Notes: generated from the sequence alone by a model not told the origin. 64,000 nucleotides of DNA from Narthecium ossifragum (GCA_963920575.1 OY986973.1:15114062-15178061); one strand, 5' to 3'. Positions 11,037 through 23,232 are shown, numbered from the stretch's first letter. Numbers and translations: made by a program.

Positions 11037-11679
11037 GAAGGTTGAGTTCAGTAGAAGGAATGAGAGAGAGTTAAGAAGTGATAGCGCTTGAAAAGTGTCG
11101 TGGCTTAACAAGTCTACTCAAAATTACAAATTTATAATCAAACTACTAACTAACTACTTTAGGGGTTGCTAGCAGTGAGTCCGAGTCAATCCACAGGGAA
11201 ATAGGATTGAATTGAGATGCTTTGTATGGTCTCCTACTAATGAGTTGAGGAAAGGTTTGGAATTAAAACTAAACTAGTTTGAAACTAAAGGGTTTATAGA
11301 TACAAGAAAAGGGACTAAGGAATTCTTAATCCGTAACACGGGTTCTACCATGTCTTCCTAAGATTAGAGTATACTAATCACATTGAATGGCTTTCCTAAT
11401 GGTTGATAGGTGAATGGCTAGTTTTTCCTATCACTTAACAAGTTTCGATTAGGATCCCTTGTCGGTGAGAGCAGTAATCTAAAAATCAGTGACCTAATGG
11501 TTAGTTATGATCACCACTAATGAATTCTCTGATTAGGATGAATTCACCGCGAGAAAATAAGTATTATATGGATTTAGGTGTAAGATCAAGATGATTCTCA
11601 TACCTTGATGGCCAAATCTAGAAAGATAGGATAAATGGAGGATTAGGAATAGAACGTAGTGGTTCTAGCACTACTATAA

Positions 11680-12929
11680 GGCTCCGTTTGGTATGGGGTT
11701 AAGATAACCCGGGTTAAGGGGGGTTAAGGAATTTTGGGGTTAGAAAAGTGGGGTTAAGGAGTGGGGATAAATTTATTCCCATTTTGGTGTTTGGGGATAA
11801 GGGGGGTTAAGTAGTGGGGATAAGGGGGGTTAAGGGTAGAATTTGTAGCTAATACCAAAAATGCCTTTCTATATAATGGCACGCCGAGAAGTGGCAAGTA
11901 ATATTAATCAAATCATACTGTAATAAAATATTAATATAAGGGGTCCATGTGCCACGTGTCACCTCGTGATTGGTCCAGGTCATCCAAAATAGTATTATTT
12001 TAATATTAATAATATTATACTGTAATAAAATATTATTATAAGTGGGTCCATGTGCCACGTGTCACCTCGTGATTGGTCCATGTCATCCAAAATAGTATTA
12101 TTTTAATATTAATAATATCATATGTAATAAAATATTATTATAAGTGGGTCCCACATGCCACGTGTCACGTCGTGATTGATTCACGTCATCCAAAATGGCA
12201 TTATTTTAATAATAATAATATCATACTGTAGTAAAATATTAACATAAGTGGGTCCCACGGGCCACGTGTCACATCGTGATTGGTCCATGTCATCCAAGAT
12301 AGTATTATTTTAATATTACTAATATCATACAATAATAAAAATATTAATATAAGTGGGTCCCACGTGTCACATGTCACGTCGTGATTGATCCACGCCATCT
12401 AAAATAGTATTATTTTAATAATAATAATATCATACTGTAATAAAATATTAATATAAGTGGGTCACACATGCCACGTGTCACATCGTGATTGGGCCACGTC
12501 ATCCAAAATAATATTTTTTTTAATATTACTAATATCCTACTGTAATAAAATATTAATATAAATGTGTCCCACATGCCACGTATCACCTCGTGATTGGTCC
12601 ACATTAATTTAATAATTTAACCATATCTCCACTTCAAGCACCAACCAAACACCAAAACTTAGAAAATCCCAGAAAGTCACTCCCCAGAAAATCACTGCAG
12701 TGAAGTCACTCCCCAAAAAATCACTCCACTTCAACTCACTTCTCAGCAAACAAACAGGCCCATATTAGAACAATATCATTTGAGGGTAGTATAGTCATTT
12801 AGGTCATGGTGCTTAACCCAGGATAGATTTATCCGCGGTTAACCCCATTACCTAACCCCATTCTTGTTTGGGGATAAATGGGGGGTTAAGGGGGGATAAC
12901 CCCCCTTAACCCCACACCAAACAGAGGCT
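11680..12929. mobile_element. PIF/Harbinger-like element nested in solo LTR
   Basis: Left end GGCTCCGTTTGGTATGGGG and right end CCCCACACCAAACAGAGGCT are imperfect inverted repeats, and TAA lies on both sides (11677-11679 and 12930-12932). Three-base TAA/TTA duplications and a GTTTGGT terminus are typical of PIF/Harbinger and Tourist-type elements. Further inward GGGGTTAAG runs on both arms are also inverted. There is no transposase; the interior is a ~104-bp tandem repeat. At 1.25 kb it is longer than most Tourist MITEs because of that array. Confidence 0.7.
11900..12606. repeat. ~104-bp tandem repeat, seven units
   Basis: The core GCCACGTGTCAC followed by TCGTGATTG recurs at about 11951, 12054, 12158, 12261, 12365, 12470 and 12575, a period of 103-105. 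Each unit joins a G-box-like CACGTG core to an AT-rich stretch of TAATATTA repeats. The reading frames through it repeat with the same period and are not genes. Confidence 0.9.
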
Positions 12930-13437
12930 TAATGGTTCTAGCACCATACAATCCCTAATCACGGAGAAGAGCTCACATGAGAAACCATGGTTCTAGCATG
13001 ATCCTCCTATTAGATGAGTCTAATCCAAGCCCTAACATGCAATAGCTCTAGATCAATCACGCATTAGAACAATCCAAGCATCCAACAATAAATCAACACT
13101 AAAATTATAAAAGAATTAAGATCAATCTATATAAGCCATGCAAAAAGGTATCAAGCCCTAGATCTTAGAAATCCCTAGTAGAAACCCTAGTTACATCATA
13201 AGAATCCCTTGGCGAGGGGTTTAGTTACTCATCTTTAGGGGTTTGATCCACAGCCGAAGGTTGATGAAGCTCTTCCGCCATCGATCTCCTCTAAAAGTTG
13301 AGAAGAGGACTAGAAAGTTCAGAAAAAGTTCCTAGCAAGAGCTCCCCCACAAAACCCTAGAAACTACCTATTTGTATCCTAGGGACCTCCCTCTCACGGA
13401 TTAGATCTGAGCCGTTGATTTTCTTCACTGGCAATCA

Positions 13438-13745
13438 AATGATCGATCATTCCATGTAGGAAGATCGATCCTTTGTCTTCAGTTGCTAGCCACGCCCGTA
13501 AAGGATGGATCATTCATATAGGAGATGATCGATCCTTCCCTTGTGTTATTGATCACGCTTCGTGGATGATCGATCATTTTATGTAGGAAGATCGATCCTT
13601 GTAAACCTTGCTCTCTATCACTGTTGTCGTGCATAAATGATCGATCATTCCATGTAGGAAGATTGATCTTTCGAATTGGTGCTCTCTGTCAAGTTAATGC
13701 ACTTAAATGATTGATCTTTTCCTGCTGTGATGATAGATCATTCAT
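13438..13745 (-). repeat. GATCGATC array in solo LTR U3
   Basis: ATGATCGATCATT and GAAGATCGATCC-like words recur about eight times. In LTR sense the array lies upstream of a decayed TATA-like box near 13368-13378. Confidence 0.8.
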
Positions 13746-13907
13746 GCTGGAATTGCCCGAAGGAGCTCGTTTTGACTCCAAACTTGATCTACCTCATACT
13801 AGGGTCGGTTGTACTTGAAATAGGACAAAAATAATCAGTGAAGCATTGCTCGGAGATTAACAAAGCCAAATTATAAGGGTGATTTGTGCACTTTTCAAGT
13901 CTTGTCA

Positions 13908-14960
13908 AGATGCTTCTTTGATGGTGACAAGAGTTACATCAAAGAGCATCATATATATTCATTCTGATTAGAACGATAGGAAAGAATCTATGTTATTCTT
14001 TTCTTTACATCATATCACCCCTAAAAGAAAAATTCTTTCTTCTCCTTTTTTGAATTCTGGTGAATCCACTGCGTGTGCTGGGTAGATGACTGTCGTCCAA
14101 GTGGCTACAATTTATGTCATTTCAAACAAGAAGATTCTTCCTATTCGCATCATTCTACTTCAACTGGTTGATGTTTCACTAGTGGATGGTGCCCCACTAG
14201 ATCATCCTCAACCACGGACCTTGCTTGCCACTATTTTGTTCCATAGTGTCTCTCGCTCATCCTTATCAATGGCATATGAGTCTTGGGCATCTTGTATGAT
14301 ATGTTCATATCCGGTAGGCATTCTATCGGATGAGGATGCAAAAGTGCTAGTAAATTCATTCTTCATATATTCATAACATTTCTGCATAATTTTTCCTTCA
14401 GATGCTTGGGGAAATTTCCTCTGGAACTTCATGAACTATATTATGATTCAAAACTCTTTCATTTTGTTGAATAATCTCATTTAATTCAGAGACTTTAGTA
14501 TTCAAATCATGGCCTTTCCATGACTTAATTTGATACATTCTCTAAAGGCAAGAAAGGTAAAAATCATTTGTTCTAGAAATACATGTCCATTTTCAAATCT
14601 AAGGATTCCTACTTTTGTGAAGAAGTATAGTGGACACATCCCTTTGAGAATCTCATCTTCTCTTTTCAGATGAAGAATAGGATGGGTTTCTACCAATCTA
14701 TCATAGAGCTCAACAATTGGTGTTGGCAGCATGTCTAATTCAGCACCATATTTATACCATTAACATATATCTATGTGGGTATCCTAATGAAGGATCTCAG
14801 GGCATAACTTGAAAAACCAAGTATACTTTTGATTCTCATTTTCACATAAGAAAGATAGGTAAAATGCATCTTTATAATCCCAATAGTTAAAATTGTAAGT
14901 TTCCTTTTTCAATTTTGAAAGGAAGAGGTTTATGAGAACTAAAACCCCATTCTTTGGGTG
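13908..14960 (-). pseudogene. Pararetrovirus-like relic upstream of promoter
   Basis: Minus-strand frames at 14208-14432 and 14502-14732 and broken frames to about 14960 encode a protein-like stretch (ELYDRLVETHPILHLKRED; FVEENRTQ-like runs absent) separated by stops. Its position just upstream of the promoter block suggests the end of a preceding unit of the same circular-type genome, or a second integrated piece. I recognise no catalytic motif, so the link to the relic is by position and orientation. Confidence 0.35.
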
Positions 14961-15511
14961 TCAGGATATTCTTAATTGTACATCTAACTCTATATATTAC
15001 AGGGTTTTCTATATCGGACGGTTTACAAAAGCCTACAGGCTTTCTATCTAAGGGTGGAGGAGGTGGACACGTAGGAGACAGGAGGTTAAGCGATTCTCGG
15101 GAATATGACAGACGGGATCATACGCGATTATGGTTCCAGATATAACCGAACGAAGACATCCCACGACTCTTACGTTGCTTCTAACCCTCCTATGTTATCA
15201 TCTTAATCTAAAACACACGCTTATCATCTTAGGGCGTTTTCTTTCCAGCCTAATTCAATCTAGTTGGGGACTCTTGATCCGACTTAGAATCGATCTCCTT
15301 AGATTCATGATCGTGGAACTTTCAAGCGATCTAAGAAACCGTGGTCATGAGGTATACAAAACGTTTGCATTCCGATATTGTTGGTTTTATTGTGTTCTTT
15401 TGTAATGATCTAACTTTGGTCATTGGTGGGCAATCGGATATCAAAGTTTGAGTTTGAAATACACATACATTTTAATGATCAAACTTCCAAGCGATCTAGC
15501 TTGTAAATATA
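14961..15511. other. Unassigned sequence
   Basis: Short open frames exist on the plus strand (for example 15130-15405), but none shows a recognisable domain or splice context. The segment lies between the viral relic and an LTR fragment and may belong to either. Confidence 0.4.
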
Positions 15512-16740
15512 TGTACGACAATAAAAACTCGGGTCTCACGGGAACGAGATTTCAGATTTCATTGTGACAAAAGTTTGAATTACATCGGTGGGTGATTGTG
15601 AGAACAACACTCCTGGGCTTCAATTTCATCACACATATGTATTTGTGATTGAAATTCTCCCATCATTTACATCCCCAAAGGGAAGACCTCTGATTTCAGA
15701 TCCGGGACTTAAAGCCCCGTTACATTAATATGAAGTAAAAAACAATGACAAAGGAAAAAAAAGAAAGAAGTAGGAAGGATATTGGGCGGAGGCGAAGCCT
15801 CCGACCCTCACCTTTGTTACCAGTACGGATCTACTTCTGTCTTCCTCCTTGGGTTCTTTGGAATTGTAGGATCTCCAAGTTGATGAAGCTTTAACTTTTG
15901 TGTCTCCGACGTCTTTGCTTCTGGCTTCTTTATCTAGGCTCTTCAAGCTTTGGCTTTCAGGATCTCTCTCTCTTGGTGTGCCTTCGAGACTCCAGCAGCA
16001 TGTCTGCTTCTCTCGATCTCCAAGAGCTGATCTCCGCCAAGCTCTCTTCAAACCTTAGCTGACCTCTCTTTCCTTTTTTCCAACCTCCTCTGCTGTTTTC
16101 CCCTCCTCTCTTTTTATAGGCGAGGGATGGGAATTCTGGCGGGCACTTTGAAGTTGAAAGTGGCCTACTGTATCTGGGAGTTGAGAGAATCGTGCCTGGG
16201 TGTTGGGGTGTTAGGAGTTTGTTCTTAGGATGTTAAGGGGTTAGGGATTTGTTCCCAGGGTGTTAGAAGGTTGAGGGATTTGTTTCCAGGGTGTTAGGAA
16301 GTTGAGGGATTTGTTCCCATGGTGTTAGGAAGTTGGGGGGTTTGTTTCCAGGGTGTTAAGAAGTTGAGGGGTTGAGATTTGGGAGATTAGATCTGGGTGT
16401 TTGTTCCCAAGATCGTAAGTTGTTCCCAGGAGATCATATCTGGGAATTGGAGAGATATTCTCTATTTTGAATTTGAACTCCGTATCTGGGAGTTACGTAG
16501 TTTATTCCCAGGAGAGGGGAGTTGGAAGTATTTCCGTTTGAATTTTGAACTTTCTGTTCAAATTTCGAACATTTGTCCGAATGTTTGTTTGGATTTCAAG
16601 TATTTGTTTGAATTCCAAAAATTTGTCCAAAATTCGTATATTTACCCAAATTTTGAATGTTTGTTTGAATTTTGAATATTTCATATCTTATTTTGGAAAG
16701 TTTACTAAAATATCCCTAGCTGGGTCGGAGTGTAAATTAC
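15512..16740 (-). mobile_element. Truncated LTR, family of 60364-62298
   Basis: The left end TGTACGACAATAAAA is the reverse complement of the right end of the LTR at 60364-62298, and the match continues through the GAACGAGATTTC block. On the minus strand there is a TATA box, CCTATAAAAAGAG (16111-16123), where the other copy has CCTATAAATAGGGG. The U3 part contains a minisatellite (16197-16375) and runs of TTTGAATTTTGAA. The LTR start is missing; the fragment ends against an integrase-tail fragment. Confidence 0.65.
16197..16375. repeat. ~38-bp minisatellite in LTR fragment
   Basis: About five units of a phrase like GGTGTTAGGAAGTTGAGGGA followed by TTTGTTCCCA, each 37-38 bases with substitutions. 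It lies upstream of the minus-strand TATA box, in U3. Confidence 0.75.
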
Positions 16741-16754
16741 CAAAATATCCTTCG

Positions 16755-16870
16755 GTCACATGTATTTTGGACCGAAATGGGAGACATGGCAGTGCAGAGA
16801 GTTTGACCTGGGAACGAGAGGATCTCATGCGTCGGGAGTTTCCCCGACTATTTATAGATCCTGATATCTA
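16755..16870 (+). pseudogene. Ty3 chromovirus integrase C-terminal fragment
   Basis: The plus strand encodes SAESLTWEREDLMRREFPRLF, closely similar to the tail of the Tekay-type integrase at 34600-34680 (TEEMTWEREARMRQEFPQFF). This is the C-terminal, chromodomain-like end that normally precedes the 3' LTR. Nothing upstream of it survives, so it is only the last 35-40 codons of a polyprotein. Confidence 0.7.
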
Positions 16871-17306
16871 TAAATACCCTGACTTTCTCTCTCTTTCCTT
16901 TCTCTTTCTTTCTTCTCCTGTCATTGTCTCTCTCTCTCTCTCTTCTGCCGGCTGTGCTAGGGCTTCGGTTTCACCGTTTATGACCCGTGAATAAACGGGT
17001 CGGGTTTAACCCCCACACCCACCCACCACGCCACCCCGACGGTAGCCACCCCTCTCTTCCTCTCCTCCTCCTTCTTCGTTCTCCTCTCCCTCGCCTATCT
17101 ACCTTCTTGCCGGACATTGGCTCCCCTCCGTCCTCCTCACCCCTGAGCTCATCGCAGCTGGCTCTTCTCGCCATCACCATCCACACCGGCCCTGTCTCCC
17201 AGCCGCTCTACCAACACCATCACCCCGACCATTTCCTTCAGCCGCTCACCTTGTCTCCGTCCCCAACCAGTTAGTTCCCTTCCCTCGCACTCACTCGGAC
17301 CTTTTC
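16871..17306 (+). mobile_element. Partial LTR sharing leader with next LTR
   Basis: CTATAAATACCCTGACTTTC and the following CT-rich tract at 16873-16925 recur at 17591-17643 inside the next LTR, so this is a truncated relative. The rest (16980-17300) is C-rich without a recognisable gene. Confidence 0.55.
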
Positions 17307-19120
17307 TGTGAGGACACGTTCCTCTAACCTGACTCGACTACGTGGTTCAAGGGTCGTTACCTGTTGGTTTGGTTTTGCGTCGGGTGCGATCAGGTTGATC
17401 GTGTTGCTCTTGTGACGCCAGAGGTAATTTGGTAAATTGTGCCTGGTGGTCAATTTCACACCCGTGTAACACACACACGGCCTTGGATTGATGTATGTGA
17501 ATGATTAGGACCTTAAGGGTGCCTCCGATCGGAAGATCGGAGCTCGATCAGGAAAGATCGAATCGGACGGCAGAGATCAGATCCTGATCTCTATAAATAC
17601 CCTGACTTTCTCTCTCTTTCCTTTCTCTTTCTTTCTTCTCCTGTCGGCTGTGCTAGGGCTTTGGGTAGTGATCTTCGAGGAGTGGATCTTGGCGATTGAG
17701 CTTGGGGGATACGTGGAGGAGCTACCCCGATTGTTCAAGTAGGTGTTTCTACCCTGATCGTGTGGTCGGGTTTACCTAGGATATGTTCATTGTGCTTGGA
17801 TGTAGTTGTGCATGGTAGAATGTTGTATAACTTAATACGTTAGTGATTTGGCTTGCTTAGAGTGTTTCTACCAATTGGTTTCGTATTTTATCGGTCGATT
17901 CTTGTGTTGTCGCCGGTTTGTCGGTTTTTGATCGTTTAGACCTAGGTTTGAGTTTTAACCTTGAAAATCCTGTTTTCTTCATACCAATAGTTTCCCCTTT
18001 ATCTTATATGTGTGCCTGCAAAGTTTCATCGAATTTCGATAAGCTTTGATAGATCAAATCCAAGAGATTGGATTCCTGGTACTATTCTTAGGAACCGTAC
18101 AGCAGGGCCGACGATCGACCGTCGGATCGACCATCAGGTGTTGGCACGCTTAATCCTGGCCTCACGGTCGCCGTCGGATCGACCATCGCATCGACCGTGA
18201 GACTCTGTCTCGTTTTTGGTTTCCCAAGCTCGATGTCCCGATCGACCGTGGCCCCATATGTTTTTTCCTAAATTTTGGTCTCACGGTCGACCGTCGCATC
18301 AATCGTGGCCTCACGGTCGACCGTCGGATCAATCGTGGCCTCACGGTCGACCGTCGGATCGACCGTTGCATCGACCGTGGAATCAATCTTTAGTTTGTCT
18401 TGTATTTAAATACCTAGTTGGATGGTAAACTTAAATGCTTGTTGCTTGCTTAGCCGTTTGCTAGCTGTGGGTGCTAGCGTACGTTGTATTGTGGAACCTT
18501 AGCCCGTTGCCGGTGTGTGCCGAGGGCTATTGTATAACTGTTGAACTCATAAATGTTATTGTGACATATATAGGGTTATGGGACCTTTGGCATTCCTTAG
18601 ACTTAGGCGGAGAGACATCACAGTTGTTGTTTTCCTCCCTTCAGTGTGACGTAGAGTAGAACCTACTGAGCTTGTCGCTCACTCCTACTCGGGTTACGTT
18701 TTGCAGGTGCAGGCGCCAGTTTTTCTTCAGTAGAGCCGGCTGGATCAGCTTTTGGCGCCGCGATGACTTCCAGAGGTGCTTGAAGTAGTTGTGGGAGAAT
18801 AATTGTACTTTGGATAGATTGTATATATATACACATCCTTCGAGGATTTTTGGGTTAAATGTATAATCTTTCCCCTTGGAGTAGTTTTTTTATAAGAATT
18901 GTTGCTAGATGTCTAAATAGTACAACTTGATGTTATTTTAATTGAATCATATTTCTGCTAGTCTTGAGTTGTTGGATACTTGAATTATAGCTTTATCCAT
19001 GAAAGTCAAACTGTTCAAATTATCTCTGTTTTCTGCTTTGTATCGCGCCAGATTTGATATGAATAGTAATAGGAACCTTCACACCTCGGCCTGGATGGGT
19101 TTTCTGGGTCGGGTGTGACA
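17307..19120 (+). mobile_element. Ty3-type LTR, plus strand
   Basis: It starts TGTGAGGACACG and ends GGGTCGGGTGTGACA, the same termini style as the Tekay LTR at 34771-37166. A TATA box TATAAATA lies at 17592-17599, and a TTTTGCAGGTGCAGGCG module at about 18701-18717 also occurs in the other Tekay-like LTRs. No TSD is visible (TTTTC versus CATAG), so it is probably one end of a truncated element rather than a clean solo LTR. Confidence 0.75.
18108..18385 (+). repeat. CGATCGACCGT array inside LTR
   Basis: Repeated GGTCGACCGTCGGATC words with CGATCGACC variants. Unlike the arrays in other families it lies downstream of the TATA box. Confidence 0.75.
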
Positions 19121-19506
19121 CATAGCACTTAGTTTGTTGCAAGAACCTTGACTAATGATTTATGCTTCATGACCCTTACCAGACCAATGGTTGCTTTCCT
19201 CAATTTCCCAAGAACCTCCTCATTTCGATGGTTTCATACTTGGAAATGGATGATGCAATTAGGTCAAGTGCTTTGTGCAGTACCTGGAGACACTTGTGGT
19301 AGCATGTTCCCCACCTAAAGTTTAATTATGAGAGCATGTTTGCAATGGGCACAATCGGGCTCTTCCCAGATATAAAACAAGACGATAGCTGGAGGGAGCA
19401 TGAAAGAAAGTTTATAAAATCTGTCAATAAAACATTGAGTTGTTGACGTGGGGCTCCACATGTGGAAACATTTTGAAGTTGAATGTCCTCTAGCGGAAAA
19501 AGGACT
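19121..19506. other. Short spacer between opposing LTRs, no gene seen
   Basis: About 385 bases with no motif I recognise. It may be a remnant of internal retroelement sequence, since it lies between a plus-strand LTR end and the reversed LTR end at 19507. Confidence 0.4.
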
Positions 19507-20465
19507 GTCACACCCCGACCCAGAAAACCCATTAAGGTCGGGGCGTGAGGAACCTAAACCTTTCAATCATCTTTGGCGCATTTATATAATGATTTTCACA
19601 GCTAATTTGAACAATTCTATTAGAGGGGAAACATAGTAATTTCTAATAAACTACTTACCATAACAGCTCCAGATTAACATTAGAGTAAACATGATTACAT
19701 AATTTATACAAACCTCTAAATTATACAATTTACTCCTCGAATACATATTCATAAACATCTAATCCTCGAAGAAGGAGATTATACATTTAATACATCTATC
19801 AAAAGTAATCTATAACAAAAGAAACTATTGAAGCTGTCAACACCTCAGGATCCTCAAGCACCTCCTGAAGTCACTGCGCCACCAAAGCCTGTCCAGCTGG
19901 TACTGCGGAAGAAGAGCTGACGTCTGCACTTGCAAACGCAGCCCGGGTAGGAGTGAGCAATAAACTCAGTAGAGTTCTACTCTACGACACACAGAAGGAA
20001 ACGGAACTACAAATTCCAGGGACTCCATCCCATCTCTAGGGGAAACTCATCCACCGCCTACCCCAAGGCACGCGCTCTGTGACCTCCACTGTCAATAGTC
20101 GTCCCTCTATCTACAACCAAGCGCTTCAGCGTTGAAACAACAGGGCGTAGGACACAGGGTGGCACATAACTTCCCCTAACACAGATACTGAGACTGGAAT
20201 CCTGGGCGACCTCTACACCTCAATCAGAATAATCATACCCAACTAGACACCATCCTCAAGAATACAAGATTCCAACTTAATACAATCACGCCGTAGACTT
20301 TAATAACCATTCTCGGTCCTAGAGCTAGATCCAAACTACCCGAGAGCCTCGGATCGGCGATCAACCCATCGCCCCGCCCAACCTGAAATGCCTCTAATGC
20401 ATACAGCGCATGAACTTATACAAACATCTAACCTAGATGTCACAAAAGAGAAAAGAGGAAAGCTG
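19507..20465 (-). mobile_element. Antisense LTR fragment, same family as 17307 LTR
   Basis: It begins TGTCACACCCCGACCCAGAA, the reverse complement of the LTR 3' end at 19100-19120, and contains the reversed GTGCAGGCG module near 19925-19945. It fades out near 20465, so about half of the LTR is present. The two copies face each other across 19121-19506. Confidence 0.7.
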
Positions 20466-21078
20466 ACATGACTAGTGGACCTGATCTGAACCCGTCCCGT
20501 TTAATAAATGGGTTAGACGAGTCGGGTCGGGTTGACTAGTTTAAAAGCGGGTTAGATTCGGGTTGGTGAACTTGACTAGTTTATTAAAGGGTCAAGTTGA
20601 GTTGGGTTTATGGGTTACGATATGTTGTTTCAACATGACTCATAGACCTAAATTGCCACTCCTAGTTGGTGATTAATCCTTAATGTTATTTTTAAAAAAT
20701 CATAAGATTTTAAATAATTCTTGGATATAAGTGTCCATGACGAATTGAAAATAAGGTAAAATACAGTTTACTACCCAGCAGTGATTTGGATCAAATTTCA
20801 AATAAAGCCCTACACTTTCAAAAGTTACAACTAATTCCCTCAGATCCCATTTCCATTTCAATGTATTGCATGAGCACTGACATCATCAATGGACTTGGAC
20901 GAAAGTGGGCCACGTGGCATCACGTGACCCTTTCCCTTGGTTTTACCTGTTATCGTCATTGGGGTTAGGGTTTAAACAACCCTAAGGGGTCGTTGTTAAT
21001 GGATTCACCAACTAAAGTAGTTGGATCAAAGGGACGAACGGGTTATGGTCAAAACCCTCATAGGTCGTAGTAGAAACC
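20466..21078. other. Non-coding, GGGTCGGGTT-rich then TIR-like text
   Basis: Repeats of GGGTTAGAC and GGGTCGGGTTGAC at 20495-20640 resemble parts of plant DNA elements. At 20760-20850 GTTTACTACCC and similar phrases recall the MULE ends at 759 and 26797, but no partner end was found. Confidence 0.4.
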
Positions 21079-21250
21079 CGTATTATTTTTTTTTTAAATC
21101 CACTTGTTTTTCGATTTGTCAATCAAGGGACACTTTCGTGTTTGTTTACAAAACAGGTCAAATTCATAAATTTGAGACCAAAATACCCCTAGTCAACTTT
21201 CTCTCATCATTTAATGCCACTTGACACAATCACGGGAAAGAGGAAGTTGT
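21079..21250 (+). repeat. Pack-MULE left inverted repeat
   Basis: It contains GACACTTTCGTGTTTGTTTAC and TCTCATCATTTAATGCCAC, both found in reverse in the right end. Divergence is modest. Confidence 0.85.
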
Positions 21251-21384
21251 GACATCGTCTATCTTCTTCTTTCTCTCCCCGTCGTTGATATCACTCTATC
21301 TCTCAACACACACACTCTCTTACAGTGGTTGTCGCCGTATTGTAATATAGAGTCCGAGGCTGTCGTCGACTCGGCGTCCGGTGA

Positions 21385-22300
21385 GAGAGAGGCGGCCGTC
21401 GCCGTCACCTATTAGAGAGAGGGAAGGGGGCTGCGGGAGGAGGGAGGAAGAAAGAAATTGTTACGGAAGAGAGAGAGAGCGAGGGAGGAAGAGAGTGGGA
21501 GAGAGTCGAGGGAGAGATTGGAGGGAGAGAGAGTGGATCCATTCAAATATTTTATACGAATTCCTTCATTTTTTTACAAAATACTTCCATATTTCGAAGA
21601 ATTCCTTCATTATTTTCTTTATTGTTCCTCTTTGTGTCGTAAAGAGAGGGAGGGAGGCTGCGGGAAGAATGAGAAAAGAGGAAATTGTTAAGGAAGAGAG
21701 AGAGCGAGTGAGGAAGATAGTGGGAGAAAAGAAGGAATCCTTCAATTTTTAAGTGAGAAATCCTTCAATTTTTAAGTGAGGAATCCTTTAATTTTTTAGT
21801 CAGGAATCCTTTAATTTTTAATGAATACTTCAAGGAAGTGAGAGAAAGAGATTGGGTGGAGAGAGGGAGGTCGGAGAGAGAGAGAGGTCGGGTGGAGAGA
21901 GGGAGGTTGTAATGGATTTAACTCTCAAGCTGTAGAGAGAGGGGATGCATAGAGATGGAGAGAGAGTGGGAAAGGAGAGAGTGGATGGAGAGAGGAGAGA
22001 GTGGGGGAGAGAGAGATCGGCTGGAGAGAGAGTGGATGGAGAGAGAGATGGGCTGGAGAGAGAGGGTGAGAGTGGATGGAGAGAGAGTGGGAAAGGGAGA
22101 GGAGAGAGTGAATGGAGGGAGAGAGATCGGCTGGAGAGAGAGGGGGCGGAAGAGAGAGAGAAAGAGAGAGAGAGGGGCGGAGAGAGAAAGATCAGGTGAG
22201 AGAGAGAAGACCGGGTGAAGAGAGAAAGATCAGGTGAGAGAGAGAGTCAATGGAGAGAGAAAGATCAGGTGAGAGAGAGAGAGTCGATGGAGAGAGAGAA
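21385..22300 (+). repeat. GA-rich low-complexity array (purine strand)
   Basis: GAGAGAGA runs with GTGGATGGA and ATCGGCTGG inserts, plus short repeats such as AATCCTTCAATTTTTAAGTGAG at 21735-21820. Long open frames exist in several phases but encode only Arg/Glu/Gly repeats and are not treated as genes. Confidence 0.85.
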
Positions 22301-22556
22301 GATGGACTAAGTAAAGAATTCCTCGCATAAGTAGAGAATTCATAGAATAAGTAAGGAATTCATAGGCTAAGTAAGAGTAAGGAATTCCTTACAATTACGT
22401 AGTCTATGAATTCCTTAGTTATGCGAGGAATTCCTTACTTAGACTATAAATTCCTTACTCTTACTTAGCTTATGAATTCCTTACTTATCCAATGGATTTT
22501 TTACTTATATGAGGAATTCCTTACTTAGCCTATGAAGGAATTCCTCACATAAGTAA
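22300..22556. repeat. Palindromic GGAATTCC-type repeat cluster
   Basis: Units such as AAGTAAGGAATTCATAGGC and its reverse complement alternate, joining a GA array on the left to a CT array on the right. The whole block 21385-22860 can fold back on itself. A second such cluster is at 24366-24570 and a third at 25118-25290. Confidence 0.8.
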
Positions 22557-22666
22557 AGATTTCTCTCTCTCCTCCGGTCTCTCTCTCTCCTCGACCTCTC
22601 TCTCTCCTTTGGTCTCTCTCACCTCGACCTCTCTCTCTCTCCTCCTGTCTCTCTCTCTCCTCCGCC

Positions 22667-22727
<61 letters not shown>

Positions 22728-22860
22728 CCCGCCTCTCTCTCTCTCCTCGATTTCTCTCTCTCCCCCCCCCCCACTCTCTCCTCCTCTGTTTCTCCCCCTC
22801 TCCTTTTCTTCCTTTCCCCCCTCTCCCTTTCTCTCCTCCCTCTGTTTCTCTCTCCTCACT
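22556..22860 (-). repeat. CT-rich low-complexity array
   Basis: CTCTCTC runs with short spacers, the mirror of the GA array to its left. Open frames here are compositional. Confidence 0.85.
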
Positions 22861-23232
22861 CTTCCTCCGGCACCTCGCCCAGCGCCCCCGCCCCGCCTAC
22901 AACGACCCCCACACCCCGCCGCCTCCGCCCCGCTGCTTACAACGAGGAAGCATAGATGGCGAGCATCGAAGAGTCGCGAGGCCTCCCTCGCCCCGTCCAC
23001 CCTCAACGTCACCCCGTCCACCCTCGACCTCGCCCGCCTTCCAATGGATCTTTCTCTCTGACCTCGCCCGACCTCCTCCCCTCCGGCTTCGGCTCCAGCT
23101 TCGGCTCCTCCTCTCCTCCTGGCGATGAATCTGGAGGTTTGGTCGCGGCGTAACTATACCTCGCACGAGTACGTCCTCGCCGCCAGGAGCGTCCTCGGCG
23201 ACTCCACTCCGCCTGACGACTGCGTCCACGGC

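Larger units (their letters stand above)
11079..13907 (-). mobile_element. Solo LTR, same family as 50891 element
   Basis: The minus-strand LTR starts TGATAGCGCTTG at 11079 and ends CTTGTCA at 13907. The sequence matches the LTR at 50891-52644 along its length, for example GGCTTAACAAGTCTACTCAAAATTA near the left end. Without the PIF-like insert it is about 1.58 kb. Flanks are AGAAG (11074-11078) and AGATG (13908-13912), a 4 of 5 match, so a diverged TSD is likely. A GATCGATC array lies at 13438-13745. Confidence 0.8.

Noticed and set aside
11849..12604. Repeated small proteins in the 104-bp array
   Set aside because: The translation repeats because the DNA does; period and AT-rich composition explain it.
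15725..16051. Minus-strand frame of 109 codons
   Set aside because: It lies across the TATA-leader part of an LTR fragment and has no recognisable domain.
17307..19120. Clean solo LTR with TSD
   Set aside because: Flanks TTTTC and CATAG do not match, and integrase-tail sequence lies just upstream, so a truncated element is likelier.
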